Below are positions 42,401-49,900 of a stretch of DNA of 64,000 nt, piece after piece. The translations under genes and the position numbers were made by a program. The notes beneath the pieces are model-generated. The model was given only the letters and a program-made list of their open reading frames with translations. It did not search any database and was not told the DNA's origin. Position 1 is the first letter of the stretch; the number at the start of each line of letters is the position of its first letter. The stretch lies in assembly GCA_038202885.1 (NCBI GenBank), contig JBBREP010000011.1:7418-71417 (forward strand), given 5' to 3'. This DNA comes from JBBREP01 sp038202885. Its GTDB lineage: Bacteria; Actinomycetota; Acidimicrobiia; IMCC26256; PALSA-610.

Positions 42401-42901
42401 TCACCATCCTTGAGGCGCCCAGGCGCTGGCCGGGTCAAAGGCATCGGCTTGGCATGCCGGTACGACCGCAGCCAGATATCCCGTCGTTGCCTCGGAACGC
42501 TCGAGCAGCGCGAAGCACCGCCCGCCTGAAGAACGGCTCGTCATGATCACGTACGCGTCGCCACCAATGAGACCCGTGCCGATCGACACCTGGTTCGCAC
42601 CGGCTTGCGCGGGCGACGACCCGCCCAGATACGACACCGACGTCTCGTACTGCGCCATCGCGCTCGGCGTCACCCACGTGTAGTCGCCACTGTCAGCCGC
42701 ACCCACACGCGCCGCGAGCAGACTCGTGTGCAGCAGCGTCTCGGCGTGCTTGTCTTGCGCGGGCGTGCGCGCCCCCAAGAACGTCGGTACCGCAATCAAG
42801 AGCAACACCGCCATGATCGCCACCACCATCATCAACTCGATCATGGAAAACGCCTGACTGTTGCGCCTACTCCGTCCTCGCGCTTGCGAGATCACACCCA
42901 C
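42401..42901 (-). CDS. type IV prepilin-like protein with atypical cleavage site
   Basis: 166 aa from a GTG at 42901 (GTG 42895 is also possible), both near a GGGGG ribosome binding site. The leader ends QA and the mature part starts FSMIELMMVVAIMAVLLLIA. Glu at +5 is kept, but the -1 residue is Ala instead of Gly. Its C-terminal part has two Cys, as in pilins. It lies between pilA and pilD and shares the IPTFLGAR segment with pilA, so it is a paralogue and perhaps a minor pilin. Confidence 0.85.
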   Translation of the reverse strand: MGVISQARGRSRRNSQAFSMIELMMVVAIMAVLLLIAVPTFLGARTPAQDKHAETLLHTSLLAARVGAADSGDYTWVTPSAMAQYETSVSYLGGSSPAQAGANQVSIGTGLIGGDAYVIMTSRSSGGRCFALLERSEATTGYLAAVVPACQADAFDPASAWAPQGW

Positions 42902-42921
42902 GATTCCCCCTTTCCGACACG

Positions 42922-42951
42922 AGGCCCCGGACGCTGAAGCGTCCGGGGCCT
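42922..42951 (-). terminator. perfect 14-bp hairpin after pilA
   Basis: AGGCCCCGGACGCT/AGCGTCCGGGGCCT with a minimal loop, 32 nt after the pilA stop. There is no U-tract. It would limit read-through into the second prepilin or protect the pilA mRNA, giving a high pilA ratio. Confidence 0.75.
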
Positions 42952-42983
42952 GCGTGTGCACGATCAGACGTCGGAATCTGGGA

Positions 42984-43448
42984 TCACCAACCGCCCCAGG
43001 TGGTCGGAGCCGTTGTGGTGCAGGCGCCGGCGACCTTGGCGAACTTCGTGCCGGGACCTTGGGTGTCATCGGATTCCCACATGCAGGTACCCGACTTCGA
43101 GTACGACGACATCACGATGTAGTGATCGTTGCTTGCGCTGACGTACACCTCGTTCTGCCCCGTTGACGCTGTGGCCTGGAACGTGAGCGAAGGCTCCACC
43201 GCAGCGAGTGCGGCTGGTGTCGCCTGCGTGTAGTCCTCACCGTCGGTGTAGATGGTCTTGGCCGCAGTGAGTCCGTTACGCAGGCTCGACTGGGCCGCAC
43301 GGTCCTGGGCACGCGAACGCGCACCGAGGAAGGTCGGAATGGCAATCGCGATCAAGATCGCGATGATCAACACGACCACCATCAATTCGATGAGGGTGAA
43401 GCCGTCTTCACGAGTGCGGCGTTGGGCCGCGATGGAGCTGGCGAGCAT
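42984..43448 (-). CDS. pilA: type IV pilin PilA
   Basis: Probable major pilin, 154 aa. The leader of 16 residues ends EDG and the mature protein starts FTLIELMVVVLIIAILIAIA with Glu at +5, the canonical type III signal. The globular part is short, with two Cys (in GTCMW and GACTT) that can form the C-terminal disulfide loop. ATG 43448 has AAGGGAG about 8 nt upstream. A c-di-GMP-I-like riboswitch lies in its leader. Confidence 0.93.
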   Translation of the reverse strand: MLASSIAAQRRTREDGFTLIELMVVVLIIAILIAIAIPTFLGARSRAQDRAAQSSLRNGLTAAKTIYTDGEDYTQATPAALAAVEPSLTFQATASTGQNEVYVSASNDHYIVMSSYSKSGTCMWESDDTQGPGTKFAKVAGACTTTAPTTWGGW

Positions 43449-43521
43449 CAGGAGCTCTCCCTTTCGGTTGTCGGGTATGGCCTGTGCGGCTCCCCCCGAC
43501 ACCCGGGGTGGCTATTTCCCT

Positions 43522-43612
43522 GGGCAACCCGGCCGGCCTCGTTGTGCGGTGCACAACGGTGGGCCCCGTGGCTTTGCGGCCCCGCCTTCCGGCGAGTGTG
43601 CCTTTGTCCTTC
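43522..43612 (-). promoter_or_regulatory. cyclic di-GMP-I (GEMM) riboswitch upstream of pilA
   Basis: The minus strand shows the GEMM pattern: GGACAAAGGCACAC, a hairpin closed by a GGAA tetraloop, the core CCGCAAAGCCACGGGGCC, a second hairpin with arms GTTGTGC/GCACAAC, and GCCGGCCGGGTTGCC at the 3' side. The bases aligned with ligand-contacting A18 and G20 are A and G, which favours c-di-GMP over cGAMP. The rest of the 329-bp region to 43777 is a 70-nt leader to pilA and the promoter side of the divergent dehydrogenase gene. Confidence 0.75.
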
Positions 43613-43765
43613 GGGAGTCGCACCCGATCTATCGGCGACCACCCTGCGTGAACTTTAAGGATTGGCAAAGTCGCGGACAGCGTGTGACCAAGACAATCGG
43701 CCACGCGTCGTGGTTGGTCGCGTTATGACGAAGTGCTGCCAACGGTCGGCCGGGCCCGGCCTTCG

Positions 43766-43771
43766 TAGGAT
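43766..43771 (+). promoter_or_regulatory. putative -10 box, leaderless dehydrogenase gene
   Basis: TAGGAT, 6 nt before the ATG at 43778. Confidence 0.5.
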
Positions 43772-43777
43772 CCCTCG

Positions 43778-44545
43778 ATGGCAATCGAAGAATTGTTCCG
43801 ACTCGACGACAAGGTGGCCATCGTCACCGGGGCCAGTTCCGGCCTCGGCGCGCAATTCGCGCGCACGCTGTCGGCTGCGGGGGCCAAGGTCGTGCTCGCC
43901 GCTCGCCGCCATGAGCGGCTCGTTGCGCTCGCCGCCGACCTCGACGAGGCGCTCCCGTTCGCAGCCGACCTCGCCCGTCCGGAAACGGCGGGCGCACTCG
44001 TCGATGCCGCGATCGAAGCGTACGGACGCGTCGATGTCGTGGTGAACAACGCAGGCGCGAGCAACGTCGCACCTGCGCTCGACGAGTCGCCCGACGACTT
44101 CGAGGCCACGCTGCGGTTGAACCTCACCGCGCCATTCGCGCTGGCACAGGCCGCGGCCCGTCACATGATCGAACGGGGCGACGGTGGCAGCATCGTCAAC
44201 ATCGCGTCGATCCTCGGGCTCGTTGGGGTGGGCCAGATCCCCCAAGCCGGTTACGCGGCGTCCAAGGGAGGCCTTGTGAACCTCACCCGCGAGCTCGCCG
44301 CGCAGTGGGCGCGTCGCGGTGTTCGTGTCAACGCGATCGCGCCGGGTTGGTTCCCCAGCGAGATGACCGACGGCCGGATGTTCGGCGACGAGCGCGCCGA
44401 GAAGTGGATGCGCAGCCACACTCCAATGGGGCGCGCCGGCAACATCGACGAACTCGACGGCGCACTCTTGTTCCTCGCGAGCAACGCCAGCACGTTCATC
44501 ACCGGCCAAGTGATCGCAGTCGACGGCGGCTGGGTGGCAATCTAA
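43778..44545 (+). CDS. short-chain dehydrogenase/reductase (SDR)
   Basis: A 255-aa classical SDR: cofactor loop TGASSGLG, NNAG, catalytic Ser in NIASILG and YAASKGG (Tyr-x-x-x-Lys), with ITGQVIAVDGGW at the end. Arg in AARRHER after the second strand favours NADP(H). The substrate is unknown; similar proteins act on sugars or act as 3-oxoacyl-type reductases. Confidence 0.93.
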   Translation: MAIEELFRLDDKVAIVTGASSGLGAQFARTLSAAGAKVVLAARRHERLVALAADLDEALPFAADLARPETAGALVDAAIEAYGRVDVVVNNAGASNVAPALDESPDDFEATLRLNLTAPFALAQAAARHMIERGDGGSIVNIASILGLVGVGQIPQAGYAASKGGLVNLTRELAAQWARRGVRVNAIAPGWFPSEMTDGRMFGDERAEKWMRSHTPMGRAGNIDELDGALLFLASNASTFITGQVIAVDGGWVAI

Positions 44546-44568
44546 TTGCGCCTACTTCGTCCGGCGCA
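44546..44568 (-). repeat. dispersed REP-like repeat core, copy 3
   Basis: TTGCGCCTACTTCGTCCGGC on the plus strand, the reverse complement of the repeat core, lies right after the dehydrogenase stop codon and before a convergent gene. It can form a TGCGCC/GGCGCA hairpin and may act as terminator here. Confidence 0.65.
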
Positions 44569-44581
44569 GGAGTGCCGTGGG

Positions 44582-45154
44582 CTACTGCTCCAAGTTCGGG
44601 GGTTGGGGTAGGGGGATGTCGGTGAGTCCGTCGTCGCGGACGACGCCGAGGGAGTTCAGCACGGTCGACACGAGCTGGTACTGGCCTACCGCGAACAACA
44701 GATCGAGCACCTGTTGTTCGGAGTAACGCGCGACCAACGCGTTGTACGTCGTGTGCGACAGGCCCCGCTGCTCGAACAGATCGTCAGCAGCCCGTACGAG
44801 CAGCGCGTCGCCCTCGGACCATTCGGGACTGGCTGGCACAACACCGAGGCGTGCAATCTCGGCATCGGTCAGTCCGACGTCGCGACCGATCTTCACGTGC
44901 TGACCCCACTCGTAGACGCTGCCGCACCGCCAACCAGTGCGCAAGATCAGGATCTCGCGCTCGCGCGCGGACAGCGTCGACTTGGCCAAGACGTGCGAGC
45001 CGAATACCAACCAGCGCTTCAGGAGCTTGGGATGGCGAGCGAGCGTCGCGAAGATGTTGAGCACGCGCCCACCAATCATCCCGCGAGCGAGCGCGTTACG
45101 AACCTCGTCGTCCCACTCGGCCTCGGGTAACGGCTGCATCCGAGCATCGGGCAC
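44582..45154 (-). CDS. carboxymuconolactone decarboxylase/AhpD-like protein
   Basis: 190 aa, all-helical. The family segment REREILILRTGWRCGSVYEW with the following GQH gives the Cys-x3-Tyr-Glu-Trp-x2-His pattern of the CMD superfamily. There is only one Cys at this place, so it is not an AhpD-type CxxC peroxidase partner. The start is GTG 45154 with GAGGAG 6 nt upstream. Substrate unknown. Confidence 0.85.
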   Translation of the reverse strand: MPDARMQPLPEAEWDDEVRNALARGMIGGRVLNIFATLARHPKLLKRWLVFGSHVLAKSTLSAREREILILRTGWRCGSVYEWGQHVKIGRDVGLTDAEIARLGVVPASPEWSEGDALLVRAADDLFEQRGLSHTTYNALVARYSEQQVLDLLFAVGQYQLVSTVLNSLGVVRDDGLTDIPLPQPPNLEQ

Positions 45155-45210
45155 TGTGGGCTCCTCATCATCTGGGTCGTCTCGGTCATCGAGCCAACGC
45201 TGGGTCGACG

Positions 45211-45216
45211 TATTCT
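45211..45216 (+). promoter_or_regulatory. putative -10 box of the glycogen operon
   Basis: TATTCT, 6 nt before the glgA GTG, consistent with leaderless transcription. Confidence 0.5.
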
Positions 45217-45222
45217 CCGCTG

Positions 45223-46617
45223 GTGAAGGTCATGGTCGCAACGGCCGAGCTCGCGCCCATCGCGAGCGTTGGGGGACTCGGCTCAGCGGTGGCCGGACTT
45301 GTACGCGAGCTGCGCCGCATCGGTCACGACGTCGAGGTGCTGCTCCCCGACTACGCGTCGGAACCGCTCGGCGGCGAGGAGTCGTACGCCATCGCGACAC
45401 CCGAGTGGACCGGGCCAATGCACATCCGCCGCGGCATCCACGCTCGCGGCGGCGCACTCACCCTCGTCGGTGGCGCCGGGCTCGAGCGCCCGCACCCATA
45501 CCTCGGCGCGGACGGCAACGGCTGGGCCGACAACGATCATCGGTTTTTCGCGTTTTCGGCCGCCGTCGCAGCGTGGGCGCGTCTCCAACACCCCGACGTG
45601 CTGCATCTCAACGACTGGCATACCGCGACGGTGCTGGGTGAGGCCGAACTCGCCCCGACCGTTCTGGCGATCCACAACTTGGCGTATCAGGGATGGGCGA
45701 ACCGGGCGTGGCTCGCGCGCATCGGCCCGCGGGCGGGTGCGTTCGACCGCGATGGCGGGTGCAACGCGCTCGTCGGGGGTCTGCGGCTCGCGGGCGCCAT
45801 CGCGGTCGTCAGCCCGCGATATCGCGACGAGATCCTCCGGCCCGAACATGGCTTCGGCCTCGACGACGTCCTCGGCGAGCGCGCGGCCACACTCGTCGGT
45901 ATCCGTAACGGCGTCGAGACCGACGTATGGGATCCTGCCACCGACCCGTTCACCGTCGCGCCGTTCGATGCGACGACGCTGGACGCCAAGTCGCAGACCC
46001 GAGCTGCGGTACGGACCGAACTCGGCCTGCGCGATGACGATGCCCCACGGCGTCGAGCGCTGACCGTCATGGTGACCCGCCTCGCCGACCAGAAGGGTGT
46101 CGACCTCGTCCTTCCCTTGCTGGGCCTGCTCGACAACCTGCGGGCGCAGCTCGCCGTGCTCGGAAGCGGCGACAGCGACATTGCCGAGCAGCTGCGCGCC
46201 GCCGCGACCGCCGACGCCGACAACGTCGCATTCGTCGACGGCTACGACGACGCGCTCGGGCATCGCCTCGTCGCCGGCGGTGATCTCTTGCTGATGCCGA
46301 GTCGCTTCGAGCCGTGTGGCCTCACCCAGATGCAGGCAATGCGCTACGGCACGCTTCCGGTCGTGACCGGTGTCGGCGGTTTGCTCGACACTGTCGTCGA
46401 CGCCGATGCCGATCCTTTGGGCAACGGTTTCGTGGCCGCGACACCCGAACCACTGTCGGTCCTCGACGCATGGCACCGGGCGGTGCGGGGCTGGTCGAAC
46501 CGGCCTCGCCGGCAAGCCTTGCAGCGCCGCGGGATGCGGGCCGATTGGTCGTGGACCGAGCCAGCGCACCGATACGTCGAGCTCTACCAACGCGTCATTG
46601 AGGCACCGCAGCGGTAA
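45223..46617 (+). CDS. glgA: glycogen synthase (GT5)
   Basis: Transfers glucose from ADP-glucose to glycogen. The 464 aa form a GT-B fold, with RLADQKGVDLV, GSGDSDIAEQL and SRFEPCGLTQMQAMRYG (catalytic Glu) in the C-terminal half. The N-terminal ADP-glucose motif KxGGL reads SVGGL here (Ser15 for Lys), an unusual change in this family. It is followed after 140 bp by glgC. Confidence 0.88.
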   Translation: MKVMVATAELAPIASVGGLGSAVAGLVRELRRIGHDVEVLLPDYASEPLGGEESYAIATPEWTGPMHIRRGIHARGGALTLVGGAGLERPHPYLGADGNGWADNDHRFFAFSAAVAAWARLQHPDVLHLNDWHTATVLGEAELAPTVLAIHNLAYQGWANRAWLARIGPRAGAFDRDGGCNALVGGLRLAGAIAVVSPRYRDEILRPEHGFGLDDVLGERAATLVGIRNGVETDVWDPATDPFTVAPFDATTLDAKSQTRAAVRTELGLRDDDAPRRRALTVMVTRLADQKGVDLVLPLLGLLDNLRAQLAVLGSGDSDIAEQLRAAATADADNVAFVDGYDDALGHRLVAGGDLLLMPSRFEPCGLTQMQAMRYGTLPVVTGVGGLLDTVVDADADPLGNGFVAATPEPLSVLDAWHRAVRGWSNRPRRQALQRRGMRADWSWTEPAHRYVELYQRVIEAPQR

Positions 46618-46711
46618 CCATCGCGATTTGTGTGCGTGCGCGCGCCGAACGCAGGCGACGACCGCATCACCTCGACCAAGTTGAGCCCACGTTGAGCCGG
46701 TGGGAGCGGGC

Positions 46712-46743
46712 GCTCGCAGCGCCGGACGAAGTAGGCGCAAGGA
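46712..46743 (+). repeat. dispersed REP-like repeat, copy 4
   Basis: GCTCGCAGCGCCGGACGAAG followed by TAGGCGCAAGGA between glgA and glgC. It matches the end part of copies 1 and 2. Confidence 0.7.
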
Positions 46744-46744
46744 A

Positions 46745-46750
46745 TAGTCT
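46745..46750 (+). promoter_or_regulatory. putative -10 box before glgC
   Basis: TAGTCT, 7 nt before the glgC ATG at 46758. It touches the REP-like repeat copy 4. Confidence 0.45.
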
Positions 46751-46757
46751 CCAGCAC

Positions 46758-47993
46758 ATGGCCGCGCCGAATGTGCTCGTAATCGTCCTCGCCGGTGGCA
46801 AGGGTGACCGGCTGCTTCCCCTCACCAACGACCGCGCCAAACCGGCCGTGCCGTTCGGCGGTTCGTATCGGGTCATCGACTTCGCGCTTTCGAACTTCGC
46901 CAACGCCGGGTTCCTCAAGATCGTCGTGCTGACGCAGTACAAGAGCCACAGCCTCGACCGCCACATCAGCCAGACGTGGCGCTTTTCCACCATGCTCGGC
47001 AACTACGTCACGCCCGTGCCCGCCCAGATGCGACGCGGACCGTTCTGGTTCTCGGGATCGGCGGACGCCATCTACCAGAACCTCAACCTGATCAGCGACG
47101 AACGACCCGACATCGTGTGCGTGTTCGGCGCCGATCACATCTATCGTATGGATCCTCGCCAGATGGTCGACGACCACGTCGCCAGCGGCGCGGGCGTCAC
47201 CGTCGCCGCGATCCCGGTGCCGCGCGAGGAAGCGTCTGATTTCGGCGTGATCGAGGCGACGAGCGAGGGTCGCATCGTCGCCTTCCACGAAAAGGCTGAC
47301 AACCCGCCAACAATGGCAGACGACCCCACGCGCTGCCTCGCATCGATGGGCAACTACGTGTTCGACGCCCAGACCCTTGTCGATGTCGTGAGCCCACACG
47401 TCGGCGAACGTGAACTCACCGACCTCGGCGGCGACGTGATCCCCGCGCTCACCGAGGCTGGCGTCGCGCACGTGTACGACTTCAGCACCAACATTGTGCC
47501 CGGCGACGAGTCTCACAACCGCGGCTATTGGCGTGACGTCGGCTCGCTCGACTCCTACTACGACGCGACGATGGACCTCGTCGCACCGGTGCCGATGTTC
47601 AACCTGTACAACGCCAAGTGGCCGGTGTACAGCCATCATCCTGCGCTGCCGCCCGCCAAGGTGTCGCGCGGCGCTCGCGGCGAGCCTTCGTATGTGCACG
47701 AAAGCCTGCTCTGCCAGGGTTCGATCGTCTCGGGTGGTCACGTCGAAAAGAGCGTGCTCGGCCCTGAGGTGTACGTCGATACCGATGCGCACGTCACCGA
47801 GTCGATCCTCTTCCCCGGCGTCCGGGTCGAGTCCGGTGCTCGCCTGCACCGATGCATCGTTGACAAGAACGTCGTGGTTCCGACGAACGAACGCATCGGC
47901 TTCAACGCCGAGCTCGACCTGCGTCGCTTCCGCGCCAGCGCGCGCGGCGTCGTTGTGATCGAAAAGGACCGCGACCTCACTCTCGATCGATGA
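46758..47993 (+). CDS. glgC: glucose-1-phosphate adenylyltransferase
   Basis: Makes ADP-glucose, the donor for GlgA. The 411 aa start with the nucleotide loop VLAGGKGDRLLPLTNDRAKP, then GSADAIYQN and FGADHIYRMD, and end in a left-handed beta-helix domain (about 290-400) with the GYWRDVG turn before it. ATG 46758 begins the conserved part; the frame upstream is not family-like. It overlaps glgB as ATGA. Confidence 0.96.
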   Translation: MAAPNVLVIVLAGGKGDRLLPLTNDRAKPAVPFGGSYRVIDFALSNFANAGFLKIVVLTQYKSHSLDRHISQTWRFSTMLGNYVTPVPAQMRRGPFWFSGSADAIYQNLNLISDERPDIVCVFGADHIYRMDPRQMVDDHVASGAGVTVAAIPVPREEASDFGVIEATSEGRIVAFHEKADNPPTMADDPTRCLASMGNYVFDAQTLVDVVSPHVGERELTDLGGDVIPALTEAGVAHVYDFSTNIVPGDESHNRGYWRDVGSLDSYYDATMDLVAPVPMFNLYNAKWPVYSHHPALPPAKVSRGARGEPSYVHESLLCQGSIVSGGHVEKSVLGPEVYVDTDAHVTESILFPGVRVESGARLHRCIVDKNVVVPTNERIGFNAELDLRRFRASARGVVVIEKDRDLTLDR

Positions 47994-49900
47994 ACGACCC
48001 GCGCACGCGGGGGCTGTTGCTCACCGACGTCGATCTCCACCTGCTCGCGGAAGGCTCGCACTTCGACATCCATACCAAGCTGGGCGTGCACCTTCACGAG
48101 CTCGACGGCGTCGCGGGTGCAGTCTGTTCGGTCTGGGCGCCTGCAGCGCGCGCCGTGTCGGTGGTGGGCGACTGGGACGGATGGAGTCACGCCCACCCTC
48201 TGGCGCCCATCGCGCGCACGGGCGTATGGGACACACACGTGCCTGGCGCCGCCGCCGGCCATCGCTACAAGTTGCACATCACCACCCGCCGAGGTGCGGT
48301 GCTCGAAAAGGCCGACCCGTTCGCGCGAGCAAGCGAGCTACCGCCCGGCAACGCATCGATCGTCGTGGGGCCGAGCGCATACGCATGGAACGACGATGCG
48401 TGGCTTGCGAACCGACCACGCTTCCAGGCTCCGGCGGCACCGATGTCGATCTACGAGGTGCATCTCGGGTCGTGGCGGCGCGCCCCCGACGAGGGCAATC
48501 GTGTACTCACCTACCGCGAGATCGCACCGTTGCTCGCCGAGCACTGCGTGGCGCACGGCTTCACGCACGTCGAACTCATGCCCGTGATGGAGCATCCGTT
48601 CAGCGGTTCGTGGGGCTACCAGATCACCGGTTTCTTTGCGCCCACAGCGCGCTACGGCACGCCCGACGATTTCCGCGCGTTCGTCGACGTGATGCACGAC
48701 CGAGGTGTGGGCGTACTGCTCGACTGGCCGCCGGCGCACTTCCCCGACGACGCGCACGGACTCGCGCGCTTCGACGGCACCGCGCTGTACGAACATCGCG
48801 ATCCACGCGAAGGTCGCCATCCCGACTGGGGCAGCCTGATCTTCAACTACGGGCGCCACGAGGTTGCGGCGTTTCTCATCTCGAACGCCGTCTATTGGCT
48901 CGACGATTTCCACATCGACGGCCTGCGCGTCGACGCGGTTGCCTCCATGCTCTACCGCGACTATTCGCGACCGGCGGGCGAGTGGATACCGAACCGCTAC
49001 GGCGGCCGCGAGAACCTCGAGGCCATCGCGGTCGTCCGACGATGCTCCAACGAGGTGCACCGACGACATCCCGACGCGCTCTTCGTGGCCGAAGAGTCGA
49101 CGGCGTTTCCGAAAGTCACTGCTCCCGTCGCCGACGGCGGCCTCGGGTTCACGCAGAAATGGGACCTCGGGTGGATGCACGACACGTTGCGCTATCTCGC
49201 ACGCGACCCGGTGCATCGACGTTGGCATCAGAACGACTTGACCTTCCGGGCGATGTACGCGCAGTCGGAACGCTTCGTATTGGCGCTCTCGCACGACGAG
49301 GTCGTACACGGCAAGCGAGCGTTGCTCGCCAAGATGCCGGGCGACGACTGGCAGCAACGGGCCAACGTACGGTTGTTGTTCGGGCTGCAACACGGCACGC
49401 CGGGCAAGAAGTTGTTGTTCATGGGCGCCGAGTTGGGCATGCGCAACGAATGGCAACACGACACGAGCCTCGATTGGCATCTGCTCGATGACCCCCGCCA
49501 CGCTGCGATCGCACGATGGGTCGCCACACTGAACCAGTTGCACCGCGATCTGCCGGCACTGCACGCCCGCGACGACGACGCTCAAGGATTCGAGTGGATC
49601 GACTGCACCGATGCACGTCACTCGGTGCTCGTGTGGTTACGACGGTCCCACGACGACCTCGACACGGTCGTATGCGTTGTCAATTGCACGCCGAGTCCAC
49701 ACCCGAACTATCGCGTAGGGCTACCCGCGCCGGGAGCGTGGACGTTGCTCGCGAACAGTGACGATGGGGCGTTCGGTGGCAGCGGCTTCTCGGTGTCGTC
49801 GGGCGTGAACGCGACGGACCACCCATTCCACGATCGCCCGTGGTCAGCCGAACTGCAACTCCCGCCGCTCGCCTTCACCCTCTACGGGAGGACGCGATGA
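47990..49900 (+). CDS. glgB: 1,4-alpha-glucan branching enzyme (GH13)
   Basis: Adds alpha-1,6 branches. 636 aa: N-terminal carbohydrate-binding module 48 (about 20-120), catalytic barrel (about 150-500) with the nucleophile Asp in GLRVDAVASMLY, the acid Glu in VAEESTAFP and ALSHDEVVHGK, then a C-terminal beta domain. It overlaps glgC and the GH57 gene by 4 nt each (ATGA). Confidence 0.96.
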   Translation: MNDPRTRGLLLTDVDLHLLAEGSHFDIHTKLGVHLHELDGVAGAVCSVWAPAARAVSVVGDWDGWSHAHPLAPIARTGVWDTHVPGAAAGHRYKLHITTRRGAVLEKADPFARASELPPGNASIVVGPSAYAWNDDAWLANRPRFQAPAAPMSIYEVHLGSWRRAPDEGNRVLTYREIAPLLAEHCVAHGFTHVELMPVMEHPFSGSWGYQITGFFAPTARYGTPDDFRAFVDVMHDRGVGVLLDWPPAHFPDDAHGLARFDGTALYEHRDPREGRHPDWGSLIFNYGRHEVAAFLISNAVYWLDDFHIDGLRVDAVASMLYRDYSRPAGEWIPNRYGGRENLEAIAVVRRCSNEVHRRHPDALFVAEESTAFPKVTAPVADGGLGFTQKWDLGWMHDTLRYLARDPVHRRWHQNDLTFRAMYAQSERFVLALSHDEVVHGKRALLAKMPGDDWQQRANVRLLFGLQHGTPGKKLLFMGAELGMRNEWQHDTSLDWHLLDDPRHAAIARWVATLNQLHRDLPALHARDDDAQGFEWIDCTDARHSVLVWLRRSHDDLDTVVCVVNCTPSPHPNYRVGLPAPGAWTLLANSDDGAFGGSGFSVSSGVNATDHPFHDRPWSAELQLPPLAFTLYGRTR

